NCBI RefSeq assembly: GCF_000219625.1
Contig: NC_018211.1
Location: 496,001 to 560,000, forward strand
Length of the DNA stretch: 64,000 bases
Direction: 5' to 3'
Source: Zymoseptoria tritici IPO323
Lineage: Eukaryota > Ascomycota > Dothideomycetes > Mycosphaerellales > Mycosphaerellaceae
In this document: piece after piece, positions 44,380 through 54,309 of the stretch
Layout of the letters: the number at the start of each line of letters is the position of its first letter
How positions within the stretch are numbered: the stretch's first letter is position 1
Translations under genes and position numbers: made by a program
Notes under the pieces: model-generated
What the model was told of the DNA's origin: nothing
The model's input: only the letters and a program-made list of their open reading frames with translations
Databases searched by the model: none

Positions 44380-44571
44380 ATGTCACACGGTACCGACTCG
44401 GCCAGATCCTTGACATACAGCAGCTCTTCCTTGTAGTTCAGGTACCACCCACCAGCGGGCAGCCTGATCGAACGTCGCCATGGCGTCTCTGCGTCGGGGT
44501 CGTCCGTTTGTGCATGAATCATGTCGATGACAGCCTTGCGGATGACACGTTGGATCTTTCTCTATATGCAT
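44380..44571 (-). pseudogene. C-terminal remnant of a paralog of the adjacent C2H2 protein
   Basis: Minus-strand reading gives AVIDMIHAQ, then PWRRSIRLPAGGWYLNY and LAESVPCDI. These align with VIDLIDGPF, VWRRTLHLNAAEWYSRY and VAESIPYDI at the extreme C-terminus of the zinc-finger protein encoded at 44783-46189. No matching upstream part or zinc fingers are found, so this is a truncated tandem duplicate of about 60 codons. Confidence 0.65.
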
Positions 44572-44782
44572 TTCAGCGGTGCAACAGATTTAGGCCGCAC
44601 ACATCGACTGCGATCGCACTCTTGTATGCTTCTCCGGTGCCCCTCGGGGTGTAAAGTCGCTGGCAGGCGAGCCAGACGAGTGACTCGGAGTTCTTTGCAG
44701 CTGCTTCCAACTGGTTGCCTGCATTTTGCAGCATCAGCAGAATCGCAACTGTTGTCCAGCGTCCGACCAGCTCCGATTTCCG

Positions 44783-46189
44783 TCAATAGACTTCTGTTAC
44801 TCTCTCGATGTCGTAAGGAATTGATTCTGCGACATTCGTGATCGCCAGTAGATTTCCCCTGTACCGACTGTACCATTCAGCTGCATTCAGATGCAGCGTT
44901 CGTCGCCACACGGGCTCCTTGATGTGCTCGAAAGGTCCGTCGATAAGATCGATCACGCCGTTGCGCATGGCTTGTAGAGCCATTGTGAACATGCGCTGCA
45001 GCGAATCGATGTACTCTCCCTTGACATATCGGCCCAAGACGGTGCGAAATGCATCGATCGCAATAGTAGTTCTGTATGTGTCCCTAGCCAAGCCGCCGAT
45101 TTTGATCTGTTGGTACGCAAGCCAGTTCAAGAACTCGCAGTGGACCAAGGCCGATTTGAAACCGTCGGTCTGACAGACAAACAAGCTCATCATGATCAAA
45201 GCATCAGGGTAGTATGGGTCTCGTGTGATGTTGCCGGATGTACAAGCGTTCAAAAGCTTTCTGTAGACCACTCCTCGAAGTTCCAGGACTTCGACCGAAG
45301 GACGATCGAACGTTCGTGGCGGACTGACGAGCCACCGATCATCTGCCCAGCAGTGGTTCGGACCCCATGGCTTTAGTTTTACAGATAGCCATGCGCTCAA
45401 TAAGACTGGATCAGCAATGGCAGGAAGGTAGTCCGGCGTCGGCATATATCCTGCTCGCCTCCGTCTTGAGAAGAGTGCTGAACCGCCTTGAGCAATGAGC
45501 TCGCCAGGGAACATGTCGTCGAGTATTACCGTATAGTGCTGTTGTTCGGTTATAAATGGTCCGCGGCATGTATTCTTGCCCACCGATCTATGCTCGGTCG
45601 ATATCTCGTTGTTCCCGAAGGAACCAATGGAGACCGATAGGTCGGGACGAATGTGCTCGGTCGCTTGTGATCCGTTCGCTGGCAGAAGCATTGAGTGTGT
45701 AGGAGCTACCGACATTGGAATGTAGCTCAGTGACATCGGAAGCTCCGGGATCATGCTCTGATAGGACATGCTGTTCGCTTCCATGACCAGAGTCTGTGGA
45801 TTACTGGTGGACATAGGCATGTAGGCACACTTGGGTGCCGATTGCTCCAGCTCGAAAATCGAAGCGAAACTCTGAGTAGGAATGGCGTTGTCGACTTTAC
45901 TGCCTCCTTTTCTACAAGCATCGCTGGCCCAATGAGCAGGTAGCGATCGCATTCGCACGCTCTTGTTACATCTGATGCAGGACGTCTTCTGGTCGGTAGT
46001 GTGCTGTGTCCGTATATGGCGATCCAGGATATCCTTCCACTTACAGCGTGCCTTGCAGCCAACAAACGGGCAAGGAATTTTCTCGATCCGATGCACCGCC
46101 CTCTCATGCCGAATTAACATTTTCTTGAGAGGAAACCCGTGATGGCAAATCGAGCACTCAGATGGGCCGGCGGTGAGAGGCGCAGCCAT
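44783..46189 (-). CDS. C2H2 zinc-finger regulator, 468 aa
   Basis: Candidate transcription factor at the cluster edge. N-terminal zinc fingers: ECSICHHGFPLKKMLIRHERAVH (C-x2-C...H-x4-H), then CPFVGC...RHIRTQH (C-x4-C...H-x4-H). A third Cys pair, CIRCNKS, is followed by H and C (AHWASDAC), possibly an incomplete finger. Residues about 100-215 are Ser/Met/Pro-rich. The C-terminal half (about 215-468) resembles the fungal-specific regulatory regions that follow such fingers: helical, with DPYYPDALIMMSLFVCQ and conserved Trp residues. Start ATG at 46189, single exon. It is the last intact gene before the RIP-damaged block and may be the pathway regulator (inference from position only). Confidence 0.82.
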   Translation of the reverse strand: MAAPLTAGPSECSICHHGFPLKKMLIRHERAVHRIEKIPCPFVGCKARCKWKDILDRHIRTQHTTDQKTSCIRCNKSVRMRSLPAHWASDACRKGGSKVDNAIPTQSFASIFELEQSAPKCAYMPMSTSNPQTLVMEANSMSYQSMIPELPMSLSYIPMSVAPTHSMLLPANGSQATEHIRPDLSVSIGSFGNNEISTEHRSVGKNTCRGPFITEQQHYTVILDDMFPGELIAQGGSALFSRRRRAGYMPTPDYLPAIADPVLLSAWLSVKLKPWGPNHCWADDRWLVSPPRTFDRPSVEVLELRGVVYRKLLNACTSGNITRDPYYPDALIMMSLFVCQTDGFKSALVHCEFLNWLAYQQIKIGGLARDTYRTTIAIDAFRTVLGRYVKGEYIDSLQRMFTMALQAMRNGVIDLIDGPFEHIKEPVWRRTLHLNAAEWYSRYRGNLLAITNVAESIPYDIERVTEVY

Positions 46190-46515
46190 AGTGACTGTCT
46201 AGTTGGGTGAGGTCAAATCAGCGTGGTCTCCTCCGCCGCTCGTGCTGATCCGGATCAGAGAGTAGATACTGTCACAGCTCGATGTGACCTTGACAGAGCG
46301 TCCCGTTCAAAGCGTTGACAGCGCCCGTGATGAGATCTGTGAAGCGCTGCGTGAGGGGAAAGTCGATCAGGCCTGGTAGTAGATGAGCCAAGAGGAGGGA
46401 ATTGGTAATAGGCACGTCAGCTGATCATACATGGGGATTGGCGGAGCTCATATGTAGCACTCGCGGGGACCCTGACCGTGCGCGAGGCAATATTAGAGCA
46501 TGTTTATCGCTGGTG
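46190..46515. other. Boundary between gene space and RIP-mutated repeats
   Basis: Normal composition continues to about 46,490, then switches within tens of bases to TpA-rich, CpA/TpG-poor sequence (TAATATATATAG onward). Holds the promoter of the C2H2 gene. Confidence 0.6.
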
Positions 46516-47278
46516 GACCTAATATATATAGTTTAGCGCAATACTAGTAAACTTCCGCAACACCGGCCCTTGTTACCGGTAAATCACACTATTCCGTTTA
46601 TAGCATGCCGCTATAGTTAGTTAGTTACGCCTTAGACTACTATAGTCGAAGGACTAACTAGTCGACTATCGCTAGATGAAGTATAGTATCGTTATACTTA
46701 GCGTATTAGCGTATCGTTCGCGTTAGAGTCGTAATTATAGTCGTTCGGTCGCACCTCTATATATAATACTATAGTTAGTAATACTACTAACCCTATAACA
46801 ATCTAGTACTTTATAAATAGTGGCGTAAGTAGTATATAGTAGTAGGGTAGTAAGATCTTATCGTCGCCGCCGCCGTAGATAACCGCTATAGCTACCGTCG
46901 GTATACCTATAGGCCTATATAGAGCCTACTAATCTATTACCGAGTAGAATAACTAGTACTAGCTTCTACCTTAATATCGCGACGATATAGATATAGCTAT
47001 AGTATAGTAGTAGTCTTATAGCTATAGTAATAGTATACGAGTACTACTACGTTAGAAGGAAGCTAACGGACTTATAACACCGACCGCTCCGCCTATTACC
47101 GTTAGCTTAGACCCTCTAGTACTATTAAGTCTATTACTAGCTAGTACCGGTAGTATTACCGGTAGTGTTATAAGGTTTCTAGCGGACTACGTCTAAGGAT
47201 ATGCCCGAGGTACGTTATATACTAAGCTACTTACTCTAAAAATTATAATGTTTATTACGTACCCGGTTATAAGAAGAT

Positions 47279-47372
47279 AAAAAGAGATGTATTATATTAA
47301 CTATATTAAAGACACCGGAGTGTTAACATCGTAGATATAATATATATTAAACTAAGAAAGGGAGTCGAATAG
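47279..47372 (-). repeat. Copy of a dispersed short repeat, possibly SINE-like
   Basis: About 90 bp matching 57,847-57,938 in the same orientation, with shared blocks TTAACTATATTAAAGACACC and AAACTAAGAAAGGG. Read on the minus strand it begins near a pol III B-box-like TTCGACTCC and ends in CTCTTTTT, reminiscent of a tRNA-derived SINE. Classification uncertain. Confidence 0.4.
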
Positions 47373-50300
47373 CACGACTTGTATAGCGCAAACCGGGCCG
47401 CTCGCGCTATCGAGGTAGTGGGCCTCCTGCGAAAGCTCGGAATTACTACAGCTATAGCTAACTAGGTTCGAGACGTTAATAACGGATGGCCTAAGCTAGC
47501 GACATCCTAATCTACCTCGTCGAGGCCTGCGGACTTAGACATCTGGGACCCTACCGACGCTGTATCCTAGCGACTTTTAGGCCCTAGGTCTACGCATTCT
47601 AGCAACAAATTAAGGAAGAGTGTAAGCGGACAACTCCAGCGAAACGCCGTACTAAACTACTCCGATCTAGAAGCTCGCATAAGATAGTAGAGCAGCTAAG
47701 TCTACCTTATCGGTACCGATCCTAAGGAGCTGAAGAACTAGATAAGGCACATCCTCTCTATTATCCTCGATTACTAGAAAACAAAACTCTGCAGCCTAGC
47801 GTAGGTACGCAACATCGCCGAAGTAGCTATCCCGCTAGCCGAGCACCTTACATTGCGCTAGCACAACGTGAACACTATCCTGTAGTAGCACCTGTACGTT
47901 AACGAGAACTTCTAGGCCTATAAGGAGCCGCTAAGACCTACTTAAGGCGAGAGACGGCACCGATAAGGCTAGGTCTATGCTACGAAGGGAGGAATCGTAG
48001 CGAACCAAGGGCGCGTGTTTGCATTTAAGTGCTTCTTATAGATTAAGGGAGGCTGCGATAGATCGGAGGCAGTGGAGCTACGTCTATAGACACAGCGGAG
48101 TTGCGGACATCGCTGAATTTAAGGCAACGGAGCGATTTAACATTAAAGGCTAAGTCTATAGATAATAGGAGGCCGATAGGAACAATGCTTTTAGCGAGTT
48201 TATAGTCTGCTTTAGGGACAGAGATTTTACGAGGTCGTAAACGCTTTTCCTAGGGGGGATTTTAATACGGCAGTAGCTACGTCATCGCCCCAACTTACCT
48301 TAGCAGTCTGGCCTCTACTAGCTTAGACAGAACAACAATGTACTTATCTATCACGGCCGGTCTATAATCTCGTAGAAAATAGAATCTATAGGTTCTAGGA
48401 GTATTAGGTCGAGTTCCCCTCTTCCGACGTAAGTAGTAAGCGTTGCTATACCTATAGAGCTAGACGCGGTTAGCGACGTCTGAAATACTCCTAATAGTAT
48501 TAGTTAGATCTATAGAAGTATAGTTAAAAACTCCTTAGGAAAGCTTATATAGCGGCCTATACGCGATGTTAGGATTAAAAGTAATAACGTACTTACTCTA
48601 AAAATAGGTAAAAGCTTCTCTCTCTATATCGTTGTCGAGGTTTCTATACGCTTCCTCGTAGATATCGCGATCTAACTAGGCAAATCTATAGACGTATAAG
48701 CTACTGCGGCCCTAGAACTCGAAGTAGTACTAATAATCTTTAATCGCGAACTTAGGAACAAGAAACTTATAGAAGAATAACTAGAAGCGTTTCTTAAAGT
48801 ACTAAGTAGTAATATAGGGATTAGAGCATAAATTATCGCGATTAATCCTATACTACTTATAATCTAACCTATAGAGCTAGGTAAGGTAAAAGGGAAGAAA
48901 GCGCTAAAGGCTGTCCTAACGAGTATCCGCGGAGCTTAGAGTAAAGAAGATGCTAGGTTTGCTAAGGTCGTATACTATAGCGTAAAGCTCTCGACTAAGT
49001 CTCGTCTAGAATAGCCGAATGCCCTTAATCTACGTAGAGTAGCATACGATAGAATTTAGTAAAGATTAGCTCTCGGAAGTATTATCGTAAAACGCCTTAC
49101 GAAGTTCGTCCGGCGTTACGATAGTACTATCGTCTCGTCGGTTAAGGAGCTAGTAAGACCGGCTCGCCGTCGACTCTCTTATCTATATATTAAAGATAGT
49201 ATAACGGAAGCGCTCGTAGCGCGTAAATCTACCGTCGTAGAAGTAAAGTAGGTACCTCGCCTAGTCTAGAAACGTTACGTAATAGGTACGCGGAAGTGCC
49301 TAGTTAGCCTCGCCGTTAGGAAAGAGGAAAGGAAAGGCTATAGTCTAAAGCTATTATCCTTAGAGTTACTAAGAAAAGCGTAGCGGGTCGAGCTTAGGCT
49401 ACTCGAGCTCGCTATAGATATTACTAGGCTTAGGGATACTAAGACCTTTAGAAAGTGTTAGAGTATTTATAATAGTACGCGTAGCCTCCTATAATATCGG
49501 AAACCCTACCTTTACGTAGATCGTCTTCCTCGGAATTAGTAGGCCGAGTACTCGGAAGAGTAGAGGTCTAAATAGCGGCCGCCTTATCTTTAGAATTGTT
49601 CTCGCTCTTAGACGCGTCGGCGTTATTATTAAATTCTCGGTATAGTACTTAATCGAGTACGTAACTATCCTCTAGAAGTAGATCTAGATTATACTAAATA
49701 TACGTAAAGGCTAGATTATTAGTAGTAAGATACTCGAGCTACGTAGATAGCCGTTGTCTACTTATAGTAAACGCCCTTTTAAACTACTACGTAACGCGCG
49801 CCGAGGACGACTTTAGGCGAATAAGGATAATACTATAGTCCTAAGGAAGGCGCGGAAGCCTTATAGTAACGTCTAGTACATCGCGGAGGAAGGTTATAAT
49901 ATAACCCTTATAACGATACTAGGTACTACGGATATAGTAAATATATATACTTATATATATAGGAGAAATTATTATCTACTTAATATCGGTAAGTACGGGT
50001 AGGCCTTCGGGCATCGGTCCTAGGTTTATATTATTAGCCCGCGACCGAGTATACTTATCGTCCTTTAATTTCCGGTCCGTAGTAAGATAGAATTAATATA
50101 TACCCTCCTAATTCGGTATTATATCGAACTACCGCTCCTTATACCTATAGTAGAACCGCATCTAAATATTATTAAGCTTTTATAACTAGCGCTAGATAAG
50201 GGTCTAGTCGCGGTTAGATATAGCTTTATCTATAAGCGTAGTACCTTCTATAAGGATAGAAGGATCCTCCCGTAATACTACTCGTAGAATCTCGAGTTCG

Positions 50301-50415
50301 CTAGGCGTAAGGGTAGCCCGGTTACCTCTATTATATTGAAGTTGTACGGGTTGTTATACGGCTCTACGTAATCGGCCTCTTCTATAAGGCTAAAGTTTAG
50401 TTTACGAACTCGTTA

Positions 50416-50505
50416 GCTAAGAGGAAGAAGGCTAAGAAGAAGAAGGCTAAGAGGAAGAAGGCTAAGAGGAAGAAGGCTAAGAGGAAGAAGGCTAAGAGGA
50501 AGTAG
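50416..50505 (+). repeat. 15-bp tandem repeat, six units
   Basis: GCTAAGAGGAAGAAG repeated from 50416 (unit 2 has one mismatch, the last unit is altered). In one frame it encodes A-K-R-K-K, a basic tract of a decayed element protein. CpA-free, so unaffected by RIP. Confidence 0.9.
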
Positions 50506-52200
50506 TTCGCCGTATTCTACCTCTTTAAAGACGTCGTAATTCGGCCTAGGAGCTCGTTAGCTAATACGGTAGAGGTATAGAGGTTTAAGAACTCGGTTCG
50601 TCGGACGTAGACGCTTAAGAGGGAGAATAGGTAGTCGACGAATCTTAGGACGATAGCGGCGGAGATAAAGCCTAAATTTATATTAGACAAGAAGAGATGT
50701 TTCTATAGGATATATACTATACTTAGACGCTATATAGTAGGGAGCCTACTATATATAGTATTAGCGGGAGTTAGTAGTAGGCCGAGGACAGATCGGGTCC
50801 GGAGAACGTTAGTACGTAATTAGATAGATAGCCTACTACTAGATAGCGTAGTCGGTAGAGTATTCGAAGGTATAGGTAAGGCTATTAAGCGTTTTTGTAT
50901 AATATTCGTAGCTCGGAGATCTTACGAAGTAGCCTTAACCTTTCGGCGTTAATATCTAGTTTCTTTACTCTCTTAACTACTCTAGGTAAACGTATCTTCT
51001 ACATCGAGTAGATCTTACGTAATATCGAAATCGTACTCGTCGTAACGCTTACGCTTAAGGTTTAGGTTCCTATATATATAGTAGGTTATAAGTAACGAAG
51101 AAGCGAAATAGGATAAAGTCGTAGTAGGCGGAAGGAAATAATAGTATAGCTTTACTACGAGGCAACGGGTATATATCCGTATATTCTCTATTACGCTATA
51201 TATAGGGATATCGAGAATAGAATAGACGAACGCGAGTATAGCGGAAAAAGAGGACGCGAGTTTACGCTATACTAGGGTTCGCGAGAATACTATAAACAAA
51301 AGAGCGCGTACTAGTAGACTAATAGAAAGTAAGCTTTAATAGACCCCTCTTTTTGTTAGGAAAACTAATAAAAAGAGACCTTTATTAGATCCCTACCGGT
51401 AGAAGAAGACGGCTATAGTCTTTAATAGAACTAGCCCTTCGTACCTCGGGTAATAAGCTCTAATAGCTTGTTCGTAAATCTATCGGAAATAAGTAGATTA
51501 TCGTCTAACTACGTAATAGAGTCTATAGACCTATCGGCTTATAAAGAGGTAGAGCTCTAGTTTATTAATAAGGATAAGGTAAGGGTACGGACGGTCGGTA
51601 AGACTAAGACCGGTAAAGAGAAGATATAAAATAAGCGTACCGTCTTTATAGACGAGCGCCGGCTAGTAGTTATAAAGGCGTTAATAAGCTACTATAACAT
51701 AGCTATTAAGGAGTAGTCGTTGCCCTACTTCTTTACTATAGTAACGACCTATATTAGCCGGACGACTAACCTTAAGCCGAGCTATCTATAGCGGACAGTT
51801 ATAGGGGGTACTAGCTCGACTAACACTATTATAAGAGGGTAGATTCCGTAATATAAGGAGGTTATAAAGTAGAAGGTTGTTAGCACCGGCCGGCTATAGT
51901 CTAAGCTATAATTAGGCGTACGAGGAGTAGATCCGGATTATAGTTAAGAGGGACGAATACTATACTAATAAGAAGAAGACTACTAAGGAGTTAGCGGCTA
52001 AGGAGAAACGTAAGGAGGCTATTAAGGCCCGTAGTATAAAGCGGCCTTTATCTCGCGCTATAGATAAGGGTAATAGTAGTAGTAGTAAGGAGCTACCGTC
52101 GATAGATAATCGTACCTCTAAAGCAAAGCGCCGTAATATATAACGCGCGGAGCTCGCGGTAGACCGGATTCGTAGTAGCACTAGTAAGACTATCATCGAC

Positions 52201-52600
52201 ATCCGCACTTCCATTACACACCTAATATTGACCTGATTATCACCAAACACGCACTATTCGAAAGCCCTTATTAAGGCCGTTCTAACGAACCCGCATTCAC
52301 CACGCTGCCCTTAAAACCTACGCCGCTACTGGAGTTTAAAGATTTACCTTGTTGCCCCCTTTGGGGTGCAAATTTGAACTCCGGGATTTGGCCCCCACCT
52401 CCGAAACCTTATTCCGACCTTACCTCCCCTACACTCGAAATATTCCCTGTTTAGGGCATTACACAAGGAAGGTTTACAACCTGTACTATAACACTTTAAC
52501 ACACTACAATACAACTAATACGCCGCCGATTCGGACGCCGTATAGCCCGTTTAAAAGCCCTCGACGAGAGCTTTTATTCTAGCTATTAAACGCCTAATTT
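52201..52600. other. Less RIP-mutated island between repeat blocks
   Basis: About 400 bp in which CpA is again common (for example around 52,230-52,320 and 52,480-52,520), unlike both flanks. No coding signature. It could be the 5' leader of the LINE or a separate insertion. Confidence 0.4.
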
Positions 52601-53130
52601 AGTCGAATTTTAAAAGAGCCAAAGGCTAAATAAGAGTAGTATTCCTAGGATACACAAATATACACATACACTCAGTTCTCTCTACACTAGAGTTACCTAT
52701 TGTCCTACGCCGCCGAGAGAGGAAGCTAAAGGAGCAGTGTAGTTTAGTAAGGACGAATTTGCACCTCTAGGGATTAGAGTAGTAGTACTAGCTATATAGC
52801 TAGATACTCTTTATAGAGTATAGGCCTACCTTTCCCTAGAGACAAAGGTTGTCCCGAACCTGCTACGGCTACCCGCAGAACGCCTCTAAAGCCTGCTACA
52901 AAGACGCACGTTGCTGCAGGCCAGAGTACTTCCTAGAAGCAGAGGTATATTTATATATCTCTTCTCTCCTCTTTGAAGTATACCTTCTCCTACTTTGTAT
53001 AGTAGGGAGAAGAGTGCCCTAGTGTCGCAAGTAGGCTAGGACCCGAACGCGATTGGAAATAGAGACGAATAAGCAGCCCTCTCGGCGTAAGACTGCTGAG
53101 CCTCTTTTCAAACAAACAAACAACAAGACA

Positions 53131-53665
53131 ATGTCTACCGAGATGGAAATGACAGACGCAAGCTCAGCCCCTCAGACTCCAAAAGCTACGGCTAGAGGGG
53201 ACGAGGAAGTTACGTTTGAGTCTCTCAAAACCCTGCCGTTGCCGGAGGAACTACTAAAAAGAACCGGCATTCCTTTTATACCTAGGAAAAGGCAAAACCC
53301 CTTCGAATTTAGTATCTCCCCGACTCGCAGCCCTTCTCTCGGAAAGAAACAAACACTCTCTTACACGCCCGCGAACGAGAAGATCCTACAAGCCCGACAG
53401 CTACTAGTCGAAGCGGCGGGGGATCTAGGCGGGTTTCCAGGAGAACAAACCCGGGTTCTCGACCTTCTCGAAGTCTTTCGGCACTTTACTAAGCGTACAG
53501 ACTTTAGGACAACGTCGCAAATCCTCGCAAAGCAAGTCTCGAACCTAGAAATGACAACAAAGAAACTAGCAGCACAGGCGAAGAAGCCTACTTTCGCAGA
53601 CGTTGTTAAGGGAGACAGCGGATCCGCTACCTCTACCTCTACCTCCTCGATAATAAAGACAACAT

Positions 53666-53702
<37 letters not shown>

Positions 53703-54309
53703 GTGGACGACCGTCTCCCGGAGGGCTAGCAAGCCGAAAGAACAAGCAGAACCGATGCCTCTTATCCTTGTACTAAAGGATAAAGAGAAGGAACTCGACT
53801 AGATCGCAACCCGAGACAAAATTAACGACGCTCTTAAAGGCGAAGACCAAGAGCTAGCTGTCCTTGCGATAAAGAAATCATTTCGGGGTAACATTGTCCT
53901 AAACTTTGCAACAGAGAAAGCCCGCCAACGAACGATCGATAGCCTTACTAAGGTTACTAATATCGTAGGCGAGGCACGGGTAATAGAGGACTCTCTCTGG
54001 CACAAGGTCGTAGTCCACGGCGTCTCGACCGCGAACTTCAACACGCTAACGGGCCTATAGGACATTTAACGAGAAATTGAGACCTTTAATAGAGGTCTTA
54101 AACTCGCAGGCACCCCGATTTGGCTAACAAACGAAGAGAGAAGAAGGACTCTTACTAGGGCGACAGTTCTAGTAGGTTTTGCTACCGAGGAGGAGGCAAA
54201 AAGGGCTATTTAAAACCGTCTATACGTAGGCGCGGACAGCCTAAGAGTCGAGAAGGCGAAGGATCGTATACAACAGAAAGGGAGGCCCCTAGAACGTTCT
54301 ACATGTTAG
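53131..54309 (+). pseudogene. LINE ORF1 (gag-like), interrupted by TAA/TAG
   Basis: 392-codon frame starting MSTEMEMTDASS. The N-terminal part is charged; a coiled-coil-like stretch lies around residues 150-180. A poly-Gln tract (CAA)11 at 53668-53700 is preceded by TAA at 53665-53667, itself almost certainly a mutated CAA. Downstream the same frame continues WTTVSRRASKPKEQ with further stops (TAG near 53,801 and 54,058; TAA near 54,067 and 54,211). It ends at TAG 54307-54309. No zinc knuckles are obvious. Presumed nucleic-acid chaperone of the element. Confidence 0.7.
53668..53700 (+). repeat. (CAA)11 microsatellite encoding poly-Gln
   Basis: Eleven perfect CAA units inside LINE ORF1, preceded by TAA in the same register and followed by CAG. 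Confidence 0.95.

Larger units (their letters stand above)
46516..52200. mobile_element. Heavily RIP-mutated repeat block, unclassified
   Basis: About 5.7 kb with extreme dinucleotide bias: CpA and TpG almost absent, TpA very frequent, CpG retained. That is the signature of RIP acting on CpA. Reading frames are full of TAG and TAA. No LTR, integrase or transposase motif could be read confidently. Some plus-strand stretches (for example around 50,400-50,900 and 51,550-52,140) keep a long frame broken only by TAG/TAA and rich in Lys/Arg, suggesting decayed element proteins. Notable internal features are the 15-bp tandem repeat near 50,416 and a fragment shared with 57.9 kb. Confidence 0.7.

Noticed and set aside
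52600..53130. Searched for an HDV-like ribozyme at the 5' end of the full LINE
   Set aside because: No combination of P1, P3/L3 and C-N-R-A strand was found by eye, and no matching 5' target-site duplication. RIP damage or 5' truncation could hide it.
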